A model generated the notes under the pieces. That model worked only from the letters and a program-made list of their open reading frames with translations, was not told the origin of the DNA and did no database searches. A program made the translations under genes and the position numbers. This document shows positions 9,258-18,979 of a DNA stretch of 64,000 nt, piece after piece. The DNA lies in contig NZ_CP156084.1 of the NCBI RefSeq assembly GCF_040687965.1, forward strand, positions 1,564,501 through 1,628,500, written 5' to 3'. This stretch comes from Methylocystis echinoides. Lineage in GTDB: Bacteria; Pseudomonadota; Alphaproteobacteria; Rhizobiales; Beijerinckiaceae. Position 1 is the first letter of the stretch, and each line of letters starts with the position of its first letter.

Positions 9258-9332
9258 CTAGCGCAATCCGAGCAGGGACAGGATCGCCATGACGACCACG
9301 ACCATTCCAACGAGATAAATGATGCTGTTCAT
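9258..9332 (-). CDS. 24-residue hydrophobic peptide, first gene of the cluster
   Basis: Reads MNSIIYLVGMVVVVMAILSL followed by LGLR, one hydrophobic helix with a basic C-terminal Arg. A strong Shine-Dalgarno (AAAGGAGG) lies 5 bases before the ATG. The stop (TAG) forms part of the AGGAGG ribosome site for the 306-residue membrane protein. It has exactly the same length as the peptide at the other end of the cluster, and both end in Arg, but the two sequences differ. Confidence 0.75.
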   Translation of the reverse strand: MNSIIYLVGMVVVVMAILSLLGLR

Positions 9333-9511
9333 CGTCGCCTCCTTTGGGCGCGCGGAACCTCGCGGCGCGCGCGAGAGATGCTGGAACCAGAGACGGGCGC
9401 GAATGTTCCGCGGCGCGGCAGGGAGGGGCCGGCCGCAGCCTTGTGAAGCTTCTTGCTTCGGCGCTATGTTGCGCCGCGAAAAGGCCGACGCGCGGGAAGG
9501 GTTCGAAGAGA

Positions 9512-11794
9512 ATGGCGACAGACAAGACGACGGGGCAGGAGCGCCCGATTTTCTCCGACAAGGAGGCGCTGCTTTTTCACTCCCGCGGCCGCCCGGGCAA
9601 GCTCGCCGTCGTCGCGACCAAGCCCATGGCGACGCAGCGCGATCTCTCGCTCGCCTATTCGCCGGGCGTCGCCGCGCCCGTGCTCGCCATCGCCCAGGAC
9701 CCGTCGCTCGCCTTCGATTACACCACGCGCGGCAATATGGTCGCGGTCATCACCAATGGCACCGCGATTCTGGGGCTGGGCGACCTCGGCCCGCTCGCGG
9801 CGAAGCCCGTCATGGAAGGCAAGGCGGCGTTGTTCAAGCGCTTCGCCGACATCGATTCGATCGACCTCGAGGTCGACGCCAAGAACATCGACGATTTCGT
9901 CAACGCCGTGCGCTATCTCGGCCCCTCCTTCGGGGGCATTAATCTCGAAGACATCAAGGCGCCCGAGTGCTTCGTGATCGAGGAACGCCTGCGCGATCTG
10001 ATGGACATTCCGGTCTTTCACGACGACCAGCATGGCACGGCGATCATTTCCGCCGCCGGCCTCATCAATGCGCTGCGGCTCACGGCGCGCGACATCAGGA
10101 CGGCGAAGCTCGTGTGCAACGGCGCCGGCGCCGCCGGCATCGCCTGTCTCGATCTCGCCAAGGCCTTGGGCTTCGATCCGCGCAATGTGATCCTTTGCGA
10201 CACCAAGGGCGTCGTCTATCGCGGCCGCCAGGAGGGCATGAATCAGTGGAAGAGCGCCCACGCCGTCGACACCAAGGCGCGCACGCTCGCCGAAGCGCTC
10301 GAGGGCGCGGATATATTCTACGGGCTTTCGGTGAAGGGCGCGCTGACGCCGGAAATGCTGAACTCCATGGCGGCCGATCCGATCATTTTCGCCATGGCCA
10401 ATCCGGACCCCGAGATCACGCCGGAAGAAGCGCGCGCGGCGCGGCCCGACGCGATCATCGCGACGGGGCGCTCGGACTACCCGAACCAGATCAACAACGT
10501 CCTGGGCTTTCCCTACATCTTCCGCGGCGCGCTCGACGTGCGCGCCAAGACCATCAATATGGAGATGAAGATCGCCGCGGTGCAGGCGCTCGCCGATCTC
10601 GCGCGCGAGGACGTGCCGGACGAAGTCGCCAACGCTTACCGCGGCGCGCGTCCGCGCTTTGGCCGCGATTATCTCATCCCCGCGCCCTTCGATCCGCGCC
10701 TGATCTCGGTCGTGCCGCCGGCGGTCGCGCGCGCGGCGATGGATTCCGGCGTGGCGCGCCGGCCGATCGTCGACATGAAAGCCTATCGCCATGAGCTGTC
10801 GGCGCGGCGCGATCCGATCGCCGGGCTCATGCAGACGATCTACGAGCGCGTGCGCCGCGAGCCCAAGCGCGTCGTCTTCGCGGAGGGCGAGGAGCAACAG
10901 GTCATTCGCGCCGCCGTCGCTTTCGTCAATCAGGGGCTCGGAACGGCGGTGCTCGTCGGCCGCGAGGACCGCGTCCGCCAGAACGCCGCCAACGCCGGCG
11001 TGGAGCTCATCGACGGCATTGAAATTCACAACGCCAAGCTCTCGAGCCGCAACGCGGTCTATGCGCAATTCCTGTTCGAGCGGCTGCAGCGCAAGGGCTT
11101 TCTGCTGCGCGACTGCCAGCGCCTGATCAATCAGGACCGCAATCACTTCGCCGCCGCCATGGTGGCGCGCGGCGACGCCGACGCGATGGTCACCGGCGTG
11201 ACGCGCAATTTCTCCAATGCGCTCGAAGAAGTGCGCCGCGTCGTCGATCACAAACCCGGCCACCGCGTCATCGGCGTATCGCTCATCCTCGCCAAGGGCC
11301 GCGTCGTCGTGGTCGCGGACACGGCGATCACCGAATTGCCCGAGGCGGAGGAGCTTGCGGAAATCGCCGTGGAGGCGGCGGGCGTCGCGCGTCGCATCGG
11401 CTTGACGCCGCGCGTCGCCATGCTCGCCTTCTCGACCTTCGGCTATCCGCCAGGCGAACGCACGGCGCGCGTCCATCAGGCGGTCCGCGTGCTCGACCAG
11501 CGCCGCGTCGATTTCGAATATGAGGGCGAGATGGGCGCCGACATCGCGCTCAACCGCGAGCTGATGAGCGCCTATCCCTTCTCCAGGCTCACCGATACGG
11601 CGAATGTGCTCATCATGCCGGCCTTCCACTCGGCGGCGATCTCGACGAAGATGCTGCAGGAGTTGGGAGACGCCACCGTGCTCGGCCCGCTGATCGTCGG
11701 CCTCGACAAGCCGATCCAGATCGTCCAGCTCGGCGCGACCGACACGGAGATCGTCAATATGGCGGCCATCGCCGCCTTCGGAATCGGGGGATAG
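9512..11794 (+). CDS. maeB: NADP-dependent malic enzyme with C-terminal phosphotransacetylase-like domain
   Basis: Oxidative decarboxylation of malate to pyruvate with reduction of NADP. Start at 9512 (MATDKTTG) is where the family usually begins. The 760 residues comprise a malic enzyme domain (about 1-430), with the metal/substrate motif [11 protein letters not shown] and Rossmann loop GAGAAGIAC, then a phosphate acetyltransferase-like domain (about 430-760). In characterised rhizobial homologues the second domain has no phosphotransacetylase activity and affects oligomerisation or regulation. The gene stands alone and ends at a double hairpin shared with convergent hemA. Confidence 0.95.
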   Translation: MATDKTTGQERPIFSDKEALLFHSRGRPGKLAVVATKPMATQRDLSLAYSPGVAAPVLAIAQDPSLAFDYTTRGNMVAVITNGTAILGLGDLGPLAAKPVMEGKAALFKRFADIDSIDLEVDAKNIDDFVNAVRYLGPSFGGINLEDIKAPECFVIEERLRDLMDIPVFHDDQHGTAIISAAGLINALRLTARDIRTAKLVCNGAGAAGIACLDLAKALGFDPRNVILCDTKGVVYRGRQEGMNQWKSAHAVDTKARTLAEALEGADIFYGLSVKGALTPEMLNSMAADPIIFAMANPDPEITPEEARAARPDAIIATGRSDYPNQINNVLGFPYIFRGALDVRAKTINMEMKIAAVQALADLAREDVPDEVANAYRGARPRFGRDYLIPAPFDPRLISVVPPAVARAAMDSGVARRPIVDMKAYRHELSARRDPIAGLMQTIYERVRREPKRVVFAEGEEQQVIRAAVAFVNQGLGTAVLVGREDRVRQNAANAGVELIDGIEIHNAKLSSRNAVYAQFLFERLQRKGFLLRDCQRLINQDRNHFAAAMVARGDADAMVTGVTRNFSNALEEVRRVVDHKPGHRVIGVSLILAKGRVVVVADTAITELPEAEELAEIAVEAAGVARRIGLTPRVAMLAFSTFGYPPGERTARVHQAVRVLDQRRVDFEYEGEMGADIALNRELMSAYPFSRLTDTANVLIMPAFHSAAISTKMLQELGDATVLGPLIVGLDKPIQIVQLGATDTEIVNMAAIAAFGIGG

Positions 11795-11809
11795 AGCCGG
11801 CCTTTCGTC

Positions 11810-11865
11810 ATGGCCGGGCTTGGCCCGGCCATCCCTGCCGGCGGACGCCCGGCTCAAGGCCGGGC
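11810..11865. terminator. double hairpin between convergent maeB and hemA
   Basis: Two consecutive perfect stems: ATGGCCGGGC/GCCCGGCCAT (11810-11832) and GCCCGGC/GCCGGGC (11847-11865). They lie between two convergent stops and can serve both strands. This resembles a repeat commonly seen between alphaproteobacterial genes. No long T-tract is present. Confidence 0.7.
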
Positions 11866-11879
11866 ATGAGGACGTAAAC

Positions 11880-13166
11880 TTACTGCGCCGCGAGCTTGAT
11901 CTCGGGATAGCTGCAACGCTCGGCGCTCTTCTCGTCGACATGCAGATGCGACGGCGGCTCCACGAAGGGAATGCCGAGCGTATGCCAGACGTCGACCACC
12001 GCCTCGACGAGATGGGCGATGTGCTCATGCGTGTGGCGCGGCGTCGGCGTGATGCGCAGGCGCTCCGAGCCCTTTGCGACGGTCGGATAGTTGATCGGCT
12101 GGATATAAATGTGGTGGCGCGTGAGCAGCAGATCGCTCGCGGCCTTGCAGAGCTCCGCGTCGCGCACCATCACCGGCACGATATGCGAACCATTCTCCAG
12201 CACAGGGAGGCCGGCCGCCGAAAGCGCATGCTTGGCGATATGGGCAGCGCGCTGATGCGCGGTGCGCAGATCGGGCCGGCGCTTGAGCAGACGCACCGCC
12301 GCGCAGGCGGCGGCGGCGACCGACGGCGGCAGCGCCGTGGTGAAGATGAAGGCGCCCGCATAGGACCGGATCGCGTCAATGACCACGGCGTCGCCGGCGA
12401 CATAGCCACCCATGGTGCCGAAGCCCTTGGCGAGCGTGCCCTCGATCACGTCGATGCGATCCATGACGCCGGCCTGTTCGCAGACGCCGCCGCCGCGCGC
12501 GCCATACATGCCGACGGCGTGCACTTCGTCGACATAGGTCATGGCGCCATAGCGCTCGGCGAGCGTGGCGATCTCGGCCACCGGCGCGACATTGCCGTTC
12601 ATGGAATAGAGGCTCTCGAAGACGACGAGCTTGGGGCGGTCGCCGGTTTCGATCAACAGCTCTTCGAGATGCGCGAGGTCGTTGTGTCTAAAGATCTTCC
12701 TCTCCGCGCGCGACCGCTTCACGCCCTCGATCATCGAATTGTGATTCGAGGCGTCGGAGAGGATGAGGCAGTTCGGCAGCAGATCGGCGATGGTCGAGAT
12801 CGCGGCCAGATTGGAGATCCAGCCGGAGGTGAAGACGAGCGCCGCCTCCTTGCCATGCAGGTCGGCGAGCTCGCGCTCCAGCTCGACAATGGCGTGGCTC
12901 GTGCCGGAGATGTTGCGCGTGCCGCCCGCGCCGGCGCCAACCTTGCTGGCCGTCTCGACCATGGCGGCGATCACTTCGGGATGCTGCCCCATGCCGAGGT
13001 AGTCGTTGGAGCACCAGACGGTGACGTCCTCGATCGAGCCGTCGTCGCGATGCCATTTCGCGAGAGGGAAACTATCGACGTCCCGCTCAAGGTGAGCGAA
13101 GACGCGGTAACGACGTTCGGTCTTCAGACGGGAGACGGCCGCCTCGAAATATCGCCGATACACCAT
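11880..13166 (-). CDS. hemA: 5-aminolevulinate synthase (Shemin pathway)
   Basis: Condenses glycine with succinyl-CoA to 5-aminolevulinate, the first step of tetrapyrrole synthesis in alphaproteobacteria. The ATG at 13166 (MVYRRYF) gives 428 residues, against about 405 usual; the extra is a C-terminal extension. Visible PLP-enzyme features are the substrate region around [14 protein letters not shown] with the PLP-ring Asp, and [12 protein letters not shown] with the Schiff-base Lys near residue 248. The ORF could extend upstream to 13487, but that part has no family similarity that I recognise. It is a single-gene unit converging on maeB. Confidence 0.95.
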   Translation of the reverse strand: MVYRRYFEAAVSRLKTERRYRVFAHLERDVDSFPLAKWHRDDGSIEDVTVWCSNDYLGMGQHPEVIAAMVETASKVGAGAGGTRNISGTSHAIVELERELADLHGKEAALVFTSGWISNLAAISTIADLLPNCLILSDASNHNSMIEGVKRSRAERKIFRHNDLAHLEELLIETGDRPKLVVFESLYSMNGNVAPVAEIATLAERYGAMTYVDEVHAVGMYGARGGGVCEQAGVMDRIDVIEGTLAKGFGTMGGYVAGDAVVIDAIRSYAGAFIFTTALPPSVAAAACAAVRLLKRRPDLRTAHQRAAHIAKHALSAAGLPVLENGSHIVPVMVRDAELCKAASDLLLTRHHIYIQPINYPTVAKGSERLRITPTPRHTHEHIAHLVEAVVDVWHTLGIPFVEPPSHLHVDEKSAERCSYPEIKLAAQ

Positions 13167-13518
13167 GTAACGAACCCTCGATCTTCTCACGCCCATCGCA
13201 CCGGCATCGGCCCCGTCCCGCCTGCAAGCCAGTTTGGACGATTTCTTACATAGCCGATCCTCGGCCGGATTGCGAGCGGCGGATTGCCGCGTATTTGCAG
13301 GGTTTTGCGCCTTTGGCCAATAGCCGCCGGCCGCGCGTGGCGTGGCGCCACAGCCGCTATCTCTTCGCGCCTCAACGATCTGCGCGGCCGCGGCCGCGCC
13401 GGCGACTGGTCGGTCGCTTGGCGCGTCGTCATTTGCGCCGGGCTTGATCGCCGCGCCCGCGTTTCGATCGCTGGTTACCAGTTCCATTCACGAGGGCGCC
13501 CGAAGGCCCGGCGCGGCC
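13167..13518. other. intergenic region between hemA start and M20 peptidase end
   Basis: 352 bases with no gene I can support. It must hold the hemA promoter, but no clear -35/-10 pair or known operator is visible. An 18-base perfect palindrome, GCGCGGCCGCGGCCGCGC (13382-13399), is present. Small open frames here are GC-driven. Confidence 0.6.
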
Positions 13519-14904
13519 TCACCCGGCCAGCGCATCCAAGACCCGCGCCCAGCTCCGCGTCCCCTTGTGGAACGACGTGTAGCTGTATTTTTCGTTGGGC
13601 GAGTGGATGCGGTCGTCTTCGAGCGCGAAACCGATCATCAGCGCGTCCATGCCGAGGTCGCGCTTGAAGGCGCCGACGATGGGGATCGAGCCGCCGCAGC
13701 CGACGAGGGCGGCGTCCTTGCCCCATTCCTCGGCGAGCGCGCGGCGGGCGCGGCTCAACGCCTCCGAGCCGAAGGGCAATTGCAGGGCGCCCGACGCCCC
13801 GTGCGAGATGAATTCGGCCTTGGCGTCGGCGGGCAGGCGCTCGCGAACGAAGGCGCGGAAGCTCTCCATGACCGCCTTGGGGTCCTGCGACCCGACGAGG
13901 CGGAACGAGAACTTCGCCGACGCCTGCGCCGGCAGCACGGTCTTGGAGCCCTTGCCGGTATAGCCGCCGACAATGCCGTTGACGTCGCAGGTCGGCCGCG
14001 CCCAGATCTGCTCGATGACGCCGCGCCCCGCTTCGCCGCCGACATGGGTGAGGCCGAGGCCGGCGAGAAAAGCCCGCTCGTCGAATTCGAGGTTGCGCCA
14101 CTGCTCGGCGATGTCTTCGGGGAGCTCCGGCACGCCGGCGTAGAAGCCCGGCAGCGTCACCTTGCCCTCGGCGTCGTGCAGATCGGCGACGATCTTGGCG
14201 AGCACGTGGATGGGATTGAGCACCGGCCCGCCGAACATGCCGGAATGGAGGTCGTGGCTTGGCCCCGTGATGATCACTTCCTCCTGCGCGAGGCCGCGCA
14301 GCATGACGGTGATCGCGGGCGTCGAAGCGTTCCACATGCCGGTGTCGCAGACGAGCGCAATGGCCGGCTCCGACAGCTCGGCCTTATGCGCCGCGAGGAA
14401 ATCCGGAAGCGAGGGCGAGCCCGTCTCCTCTTCGCCTTCGAAGAGAAAAGTCACGCTGCAGGGCAGGCCGCCATTCGCCTCGAAAGCCCGGCAGGCCTCG
14501 ACGAAGGTCATGAGCTGCCCCTTGTCGTCGGAAGCGCCGCGCGCGACGATTTCCTTGCCGTCCTTGCCGTCGGCCAGGCGCGGCGCGAAGGGATCGCTCC
14601 GCCACAGTTCCAGCGGGTCCGCCGGCTGCACGTCGTAATGGCCGTAGAACAGCACATGCGGCGCGTCCTTGCGCTTGGCCCTGGCGTGGCCGACGACGAT
14701 CGGATGCCCCGGCGTTTCGCGCACCTCGGCGGAATAACCCAGGCCCTTGAGTTCGTCCGCGAGCCAGTTGGCGGCCCGCAGGCAGTGCTGCGTATAGGCG
14801 GGATCGGTCGAGACCGACGGGATGCTCAAGAGGTCGAAGAGACGCTTCGTCGACGCGGGGAGATTGGCGTCGATCGTATTCAGGATGGCGTCGATGCTGG
14901 CCAT
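13519..14904 (-). CDS. M20 family metallopeptidase (dipeptidase)
   Basis: A cytoplasmic di-zinc peptidase of the M20/M25/M40 family, probably cleaving dipeptides or small N-acyl amino acids. Visible motifs are GHYDVQP (metal His and general Asp), GASDDKGQ (bridging Asp) and EGEEETGS (catalytic Glu and ligand). The 461 residues suit the carnosinase/DapE-like dipeptidase group with a central dimerisation domain. ATG at 14904. It appears to be a single transcription unit. Substrate is not readable from the sequence. Confidence 0.9.
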   Translation of the reverse strand: MASIDAILNTIDANLPASTKRLFDLLSIPSVSTDPAYTQHCLRAANWLADELKGLGYSAEVRETPGHPIVVGHARAKRKDAPHVLFYGHYDVQPADPLELWRSDPFAPRLADGKDGKEIVARGASDDKGQLMTFVEACRAFEANGGLPCSVTFLFEGEEETGSPSLPDFLAAHKAELSEPAIALVCDTGMWNASTPAITVMLRGLAQEEVIITGPSHDLHSGMFGGPVLNPIHVLAKIVADLHDAEGKVTLPGFYAGVPELPEDIAEQWRNLEFDERAFLAGLGLTHVGGEAGRGVIEQIWARPTCDVNGIVGGYTGKGSKTVLPAQASAKFSFRLVGSQDPKAVMESFRAFVRERLPADAKAEFISHGASGALQLPFGSEALSRARRALAEEWGKDAALVGCGGSIPIVGAFKRDLGMDALMIGFALEDDRIHSPNEKYSYTSFHKGTRSWARVLDALAG

Positions 14905-15171
14905 GGAATCAGATCCTTCGCAGTTGATGCGAAGCTAGTGCGAAGTGGGGCCCGAGAAAAGCCGCAAGAGCAGGCGCGCTTAGAGGGATCGGGACCGCCT
15001 TCGCCCTAACCCCCGGGCCAAGCGGGAGAGGGAATGCGGCGTGCGAACGCGTGGCCGACGAAGGCCCGCGCGCGCAGGGAGCGGCGGGGTGAGGCTTGAG
15101 GAATGATCCGGCGCCGAGCAAGGCGGCGCATCGGGGCCGTTGCGGCCCCGCAGCCTGTCTCAGAAGCCGCG

Positions 15172-16053
15172 TCAACGCGTTGGGGTCGGGGTGCCGCTGC
15201 GGTAGTCGTAGAAGCCGCGCTGGGTCTTCTTGCCGAGCCAGCCCGCCTCGACATATTTCACCAGCAGCGGGCAGGGGCGATATTTCGTGTCGGCGAGGCC
15301 CTCGTGCAGCACCTGCATCACCGAGAGGCAGGTGTCGAGGCCGATGAAATCGGCGAGTTGCAGCGGTCCCATCGGGTGATTGGCCCCGAGCCGCATCGCC
15401 GTGTCGATCGCCTCGACCGAGCCCACGCCTTCATAAAGCGTGTAGATCGCCTCATTGATCATCGGCAGCAGGATGCGGTTGACGATGAAGGCCGGGAAGT
15501 CCTCGGCCACGGTCACCGTCTTGCCGAGCTTGGCGCAGAAGGCCTTGGCCTCTTCGAAAGTGACGTCGTCCGTGGCGATGCCGCGGATGAGCTCCACGAG
15601 CTGCATGCGCGGCACGGGATTCATGAAATGAATGCCGATGAAGCGCTCGGGGCGGCCGGTGATGGCGGCGAGCCGGGTGATCGAGATCGAGGAAGTGTTG
15701 GAGGCGATGATGCCGTCCGGCTTCACGACCTGGGCGACGTCGGAAAGGATCTTGCGCTTGACCTCTTCATTCTCCGTGGCGGCCTCGATGACGATGTCGC
15801 AGTCGCGGAAATCCTGGAGAGCCGGCGCGGCGGAAATATGCGGCAAAGCGGCCTCGACGGCCTCGCGCGCGAGGAAGCCGCGCTCGACCGCCTTTTTCAT
15901 CTGAACGCCGATGTCCTTGACGCCGTTTTCGATTCGGTCCGCCGTGACGTCATTGAGGGCGACGTCCAGGCCGGAGAGCGCGCAGACATGCGCGATGCCC
16001 TTGCCCATCTGGCCTGCGCCGATAACGCCGACTTTGCGAATTTCGAAGCTCAT
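15172..16053 (-). CDS. 3-hydroxybutyryl-CoA dehydrogenase
   Basis: NAD-dependent oxidation of 3-hydroxyacyl-CoA to 3-ketoacyl-CoA. The ATG at 16053 ([12 protein letters not shown]) puts the Rossmann motif GAGQMG at about residues 9-14, as usual; 293 residues is normal for the single-domain enzyme. Further motifs are SNTSSISIT and HFMNPVPRM with the catalytic His, plus a C-terminal 3HCDH domain with [11 protein letters not shown]. It lies behind etfA, separated by 181 bases containing a strong hairpin, so it probably has its own promoter. A TTGCAGTGCAA palindrome sits about 70 bases upstream of the start. Confidence 0.92.
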   Translation of the reverse strand: MSFEIRKVGVIGAGQMGKGIAHVCALSGLDVALNDVTADRIENGVKDIGVQMKKAVERGFLAREAVEAALPHISAAPALQDFRDCDIVIEAATENEEVKRKILSDVAQVVKPDGIIASNTSSISITRLAAITGRPERFIGIHFMNPVPRMQLVELIRGIATDDVTFEEAKAFCAKLGKTVTVAEDFPAFIVNRILLPMINEAIYTLYEGVGSVEAIDTAMRLGANHPMGPLQLADFIGLDTCLSVMQVLHEGLADTKYRPCPLLVKYVEAGWLGKKTQRGFYDYRSGTPTPTR

Positions 16054-16119
16054 AATTCGAACACCCACGCGAGAGGACCGCCGGAAAGGGCGGGACGGCT
16101 GCGATGCAATGCGGCCACG

Positions 16120-16130
16120 TTGCAGTGCAA
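16120..16130. promoter_or_regulatory. TTGCAGTGCAA palindrome upstream of 3-hydroxybutyryl-CoA dehydrogenase
   Basis: A perfect 5+1+5 palindrome, with a second TGCAATGC element at 16105-16112. It lies 67-77 bases before the start of the minus-strand dehydrogenase gene. The TGCA-rich form resembles what I recall of PhaR-type operators. No experiment is implied. Confidence 0.4.
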
Positions 16131-16192
16131 TATAACGCGGCGCGAGGCCGAATGAAAACTGGCAAGCTTGAAAAATCGAGAAGTGGCGCTCT

Positions 16193-16222
16193 CCGCCGCC
16201 CGGGTAAAGTCCCGGGCGGCGG
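16193..16222 (-). terminator. strong hairpin after etfA
   Basis: A perfect 12-base-pair stem (CCGCCGCCCGGG with its complement, loop TAAAGT) starting 13 bases after the etfA stop. No immediate T-tract follows, but TTTTT appears 20-odd bases further on. It probably ends or stabilises the etfBA transcript. Confidence 0.7.
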
Positions 16223-16234
16223 ATGGATCGAGAC

Positions 16235-17179
16235 TTACTTTCCGAGCTTGGCGAGCTCGGCGTCGAGCTCGGGCACGGCCTGGAACAGATCCGCCACGAG
16301 ACCGTAATCGGCGACCTGGAAGATCGGCGCCTCTTCGTCCTTGTTGATGGCGACGATGATCTTCGAGTCCTTCATGCCGGCGAGATGCTGGATCGCGCCG
16401 GAAATGCCGACGGCGATATAGAGCTCGGGCGCGACGGCCTTGCCGGTCTGGCCGACCTGCAGGTCGTTGGGCGCATAGCCGGCGTCGACCGCGGCGCGGG
16501 AGGCGCCGATCGCGGCGTTGAGGCGGTTGGCCACCGGATCGAGAACCTTGTGGAAGTTCTCGGCCGAGGCGAGCGCGCGGCCGCCCGAGATGATGATGCG
16601 GGCCGAGGTGAGCTCCGGACGCTCGGACTTGGCGAGCTCCTCGCTCTTGAAGGCGGAGACGCCGGGATTGGCGGCGCCGCCAAGGGTCTCGACCGGGGCC
16701 GAGCCGCCCTCGGGCGCCGCCGCAAAGGCCGTGGTGCGCACGGTGATCACCTTCTTTGCGTCCTTGGCGCGGACCGTCTGGACGGCGTTGCCGGCGTAGA
16801 TCGGCCGCTCGAAAGTGTCGGGCGAAACGACCTTGATGATGTCGGAGACCTGGGCGACGTCGAGCAGCGCCGCAACGCGCGGCAGCACGTTCTTGGTCGC
16901 GCTGGTCGAGGGGGCGAGGATCACGTCATAGGACGGCGCAAGGCTGACGATCAGCGCCGCGACCGGCTCGGCGAGCACGTGGTCGAGGGCGGCGTCCTCG
17001 GCGTAGAGCACTTTTTCGACGCCCGTAAGCTTCGCGGCCTGGTCGGCGGCGCCCTTCAGGCCGGGGCCGACGACGAGAATATGGACGGGGCCGCCGATCT
17101 CCTGAGCGGCGGCAAGCGCCTTGGCGGTCGCGGGCGCGAGCGCGCCATTGGCGGTTTCGGCGAGAAGCAGAATGGCCAT
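16235..17179 (-). CDS. etfA: electron transfer flavoprotein alpha subunit
   Basis: FAD-carrying subunit of ETF, which accepts electrons from acyl-CoA dehydrogenases and passes them to ETF-ubiquinone oxidoreductase. The 314-residue protein has the C-terminal FAD-binding domain with [20 protein letters not shown] and [20 protein letters not shown]. Length is normal. It starts 3 bases after the etfB stop, so the pair is one operon. A likely electron donor, methylsuccinyl-CoA dehydrogenase, is encoded at 36.5 kb. Confidence 0.96.
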   Translation of the reverse strand: MAILLLAETANGALAPATAKALAAAQEIGGPVHILVVGPGLKGAADQAAKLTGVEKVLYAEDAALDHVLAEPVAALIVSLAPSYDVILAPSTSATKNVLPRVAALLDVAQVSDIIKVVSPDTFERPIYAGNAVQTVRAKDAKKVITVRTTAFAAAPEGGSAPVETLGGAANPGVSAFKSEELAKSERPELTSARIIISGGRALASAENFHKVLDPVANRLNAAIGASRAAVDAGYAPNDLQVGQTGKAVAPELYIAVGISGAIQHLAGMKDSKIIVAINKDEEAPIFQVADYGLVADLFQAVPELDAELAKLGK

Positions 17180-17182
17180 TTT

Positions 17183-17929
17183 TTAGAGAACTCCCGCTTC
17201 CTTGAGCTTCGAGACGAGTTCGGCGACCGAGCCGACCTTCACGCCCGCCGAGCGGGACGCAGGCTCTGCGGTCTTCAGCACTTCGAGGCGCGGCGCGATG
17301 TCGACGCCATAGTCGGACGGCGCCTTGACGGCGACTTCCTTCTTCTTCGCCTTGATGATGTTGGGAAGGCTGGCGTAGCGCGGCTCGTTGAGGCGCAGGT
17401 CGGTGGTGACGACGGCGGGGAGCTTCAGGCTGACCGTCTGCAGGCCGCCGTCGATCTCGCGCGTGACGTCGACCGAGCCGTCGGCGACGTTCACCTTGGA
17501 GGCGAAGGTGCCCTGGCCCCAGCCGAGCAGGGCCGCGAGCATCTGGCCGGTCTGGTTGGAGTCGTCGTCGATCGCCTGCTTGCCGAGAATGATGAGGCCG
17601 GGCTGCTCCTCCGCGGCGATTTTCGCGAGGATCTTGGCGACCGCCAGCGGCTCCACCGTCTCGTCGGTCTTGACCAGAACGCCACGGTCGGCGCCCATGG
17701 CGAGCGCGGTGCGCAGCGTCTCGTCCGCCTTGGCCGGGCCGATGGAGACGACGACGATTTCTGTCGCCTTGCCGGCTTCCTTGAGGCGCAGCGCCTCTTC
17801 GACGGCAATTTCGTCGAAGGGATTCATGGACATTTTGACGTTGGCGAGATCGACGCCGGAGCCGTCGGGCTTGACCCGGATTTTAACGTTGTAGTCGACG
17901 ACCCGTTTAACGGGCACGAGAATCTTCAT
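17183..17929 (-). CDS. etfB: electron transfer flavoprotein beta subunit
   Basis: Beta subunit of ETF, which holds AMP and contacts the dehydrogenase partners. The start at 17929 ([19 protein letters not shown]) matches the conserved N terminus of the family and gives 248 residues. The ETF-beta signature region ([30 protein letters not shown]) is present. First gene of etfBA. Confidence 0.96.
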   Translation of the reverse strand: MKILVPVKRVVDYNVKIRVKPDGSGVDLANVKMSMNPFDEIAVEEALRLKEAGKATEIVVVSIGPAKADETLRTALAMGADRGVLVKTDETVEPLAVAKILAKIAAEEQPGLIILGKQAIDDDSNQTGQMLAALLGWGQGTFASKVNVADGSVDVTREIDGGLQTVSLKLPAVVTTDLRLNEPRYASLPNIIKAKKKEVAVKAPSDYGVDIAPRLEVLKTAEPASRSAGVKVGSVAELVSKLKEAGVL

Positions 17930-18070
17930 CGCGCGACCCCTGGAGATGACGGCGGACGCTATCGCGCCCCTGACCTTGTAAAACTGTGGCGGTCTGGTAA
18001 CGGGCGTCCGCGCGCAAGTCAAACGAAGAGGCTCGAGCCGGGCCCGAGCCCTCGTCCGGCCTTAAATTTT

Positions 18071-18925
18071 TTAGCCCTCGAGTCCGGTTTCCTCGGGCGG
18101 AGCCGTTTTCTCGCGCGGCGGCGCGGGCGGCGCGCGGTTGGGGCCGCGGTCGAACAGCGGATGGCTGCGCCTTTTGAAGATCGGCGTCAGCGCCAGCCCG
18201 GCGACGATGCCGCCGACATGCGCCATCCAGGCGACATGGCTCTCGCCGCCGCCCCAGCTGGCGTTCACGAGCTGCAGCGCCGCCCAGGCGCCAATGAACA
18301 GAAAGCCCGAGGCGTGAAAGGCGAAGAGCGGCGGCTTCAAGCCGAAGAGCGGCCGCGTCGGCGACCTCGACCCGTCGGCGAGGGTGATGAGCCAATAGGG
18401 GAACATGACAAAGGTCAGCGGCGGGAAAAAGCCCGTGACCGTCGCGCGCGGATAGAGCAGCAGAAAGGCGGCGCAGACCCCCGAAATGGCGCTCGACGCG
18501 CCGACGAGCGGCGTGATCGATTGAGGCGTCGCATAGATATAGAAGACGCCGGCCATGATCCCGCAGGAGAGATAAAACAGCAGATAATGCAGCGAGCCCA
18601 TGGCGTCCTCGACATTGTCGCCGAAGACGTAGAGGAAGAGCATGTTGCTGCCGAGATGCAGGAGCGAGGAGTGGAAGAAGAGCGCGGTGACCAGAGTCGC
18701 CGGCGCGGGCGGCCCCACCACCCAGTCGGCGAGATTGGCCTCGCCGAACAGCACCCTCGGAATGATTGCGAATCCGCGCATGATGGTCAGCGGATCGCCC
18801 AGCGCCTCGCTGTGGACCAGGAGGAAAATGACCACATTGATGGCGATCAGCGCATGATTGACGATGGGCCGCTTCAGATGGCGCAGCGGCGCGTCGTCGT
18901 AAAGCGGCATGACCATCGGTGACAC
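18071..18925 (-). CDS. rhomboid family intramembrane serine protease
   Basis: Cleaves transmembrane substrates within the bilayer. The 284-residue protein has at least six hydrophobic segments. HLGSNMLFLYVFGDNVED is the conserved TM2 His/Asn region. GASSAISG contains the catalytic Ser in the GxS context, and AHVGGIVAG supplies the catalytic His. The C-terminal 35 residues are Pro/Arg-rich and cytoplasmic. The start could be 18925 or a few codons later (MPLYDD), which is the usual N terminus of this group. It lies downstream of the flippase gene by 54 bases. Confidence 0.92.
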   Translation of the reverse strand: MSPMVMPLYDDAPLRHLKRPIVNHALIAINVVIFLLVHSEALGDPLTIMRGFAIIPRVLFGEANLADWVVGPPAPATLVTALFFHSSLLHLGSNMLFLYVFGDNVEDAMGSLHYLLFYLSCGIMAGVFYIYATPQSITPLVGASSAISGVCAAFLLLYPRATVTGFFPPLTFVMFPYWLITLADGSRSPTRPLFGLKPPLFAFHASGFLFIGAWAALQLVNASWGGGESHVAWMAHVGGIVAGLALTPIFKRRSHPLFDRGPNRAPPAPPREKTAPPEETGLEG

Positions 18926-18979
18926 CTCGTCCTGTTCCCGAACAACCCAATGCCTAACATAAGCGCGCCCGCGCCCATG

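Noticed and set aside
9464-12028. 854-residue open frame on the minus strand
   Set aside because: Antisense to maeB; no family features.
13187-13432. 81-residue minus-strand frame upstream of hemA
   Set aside because: Arg/Pro-rich with no ribosome site or family similarity; the region is better read as a hemA upstream region.
16223-18922. 899-residue open frame on the plus strand
   Set aside because: Antisense to etfA, etfB and the rhomboid gene. Repeated Asp/Gly/Arg patterns mirror the codon use of those genes.
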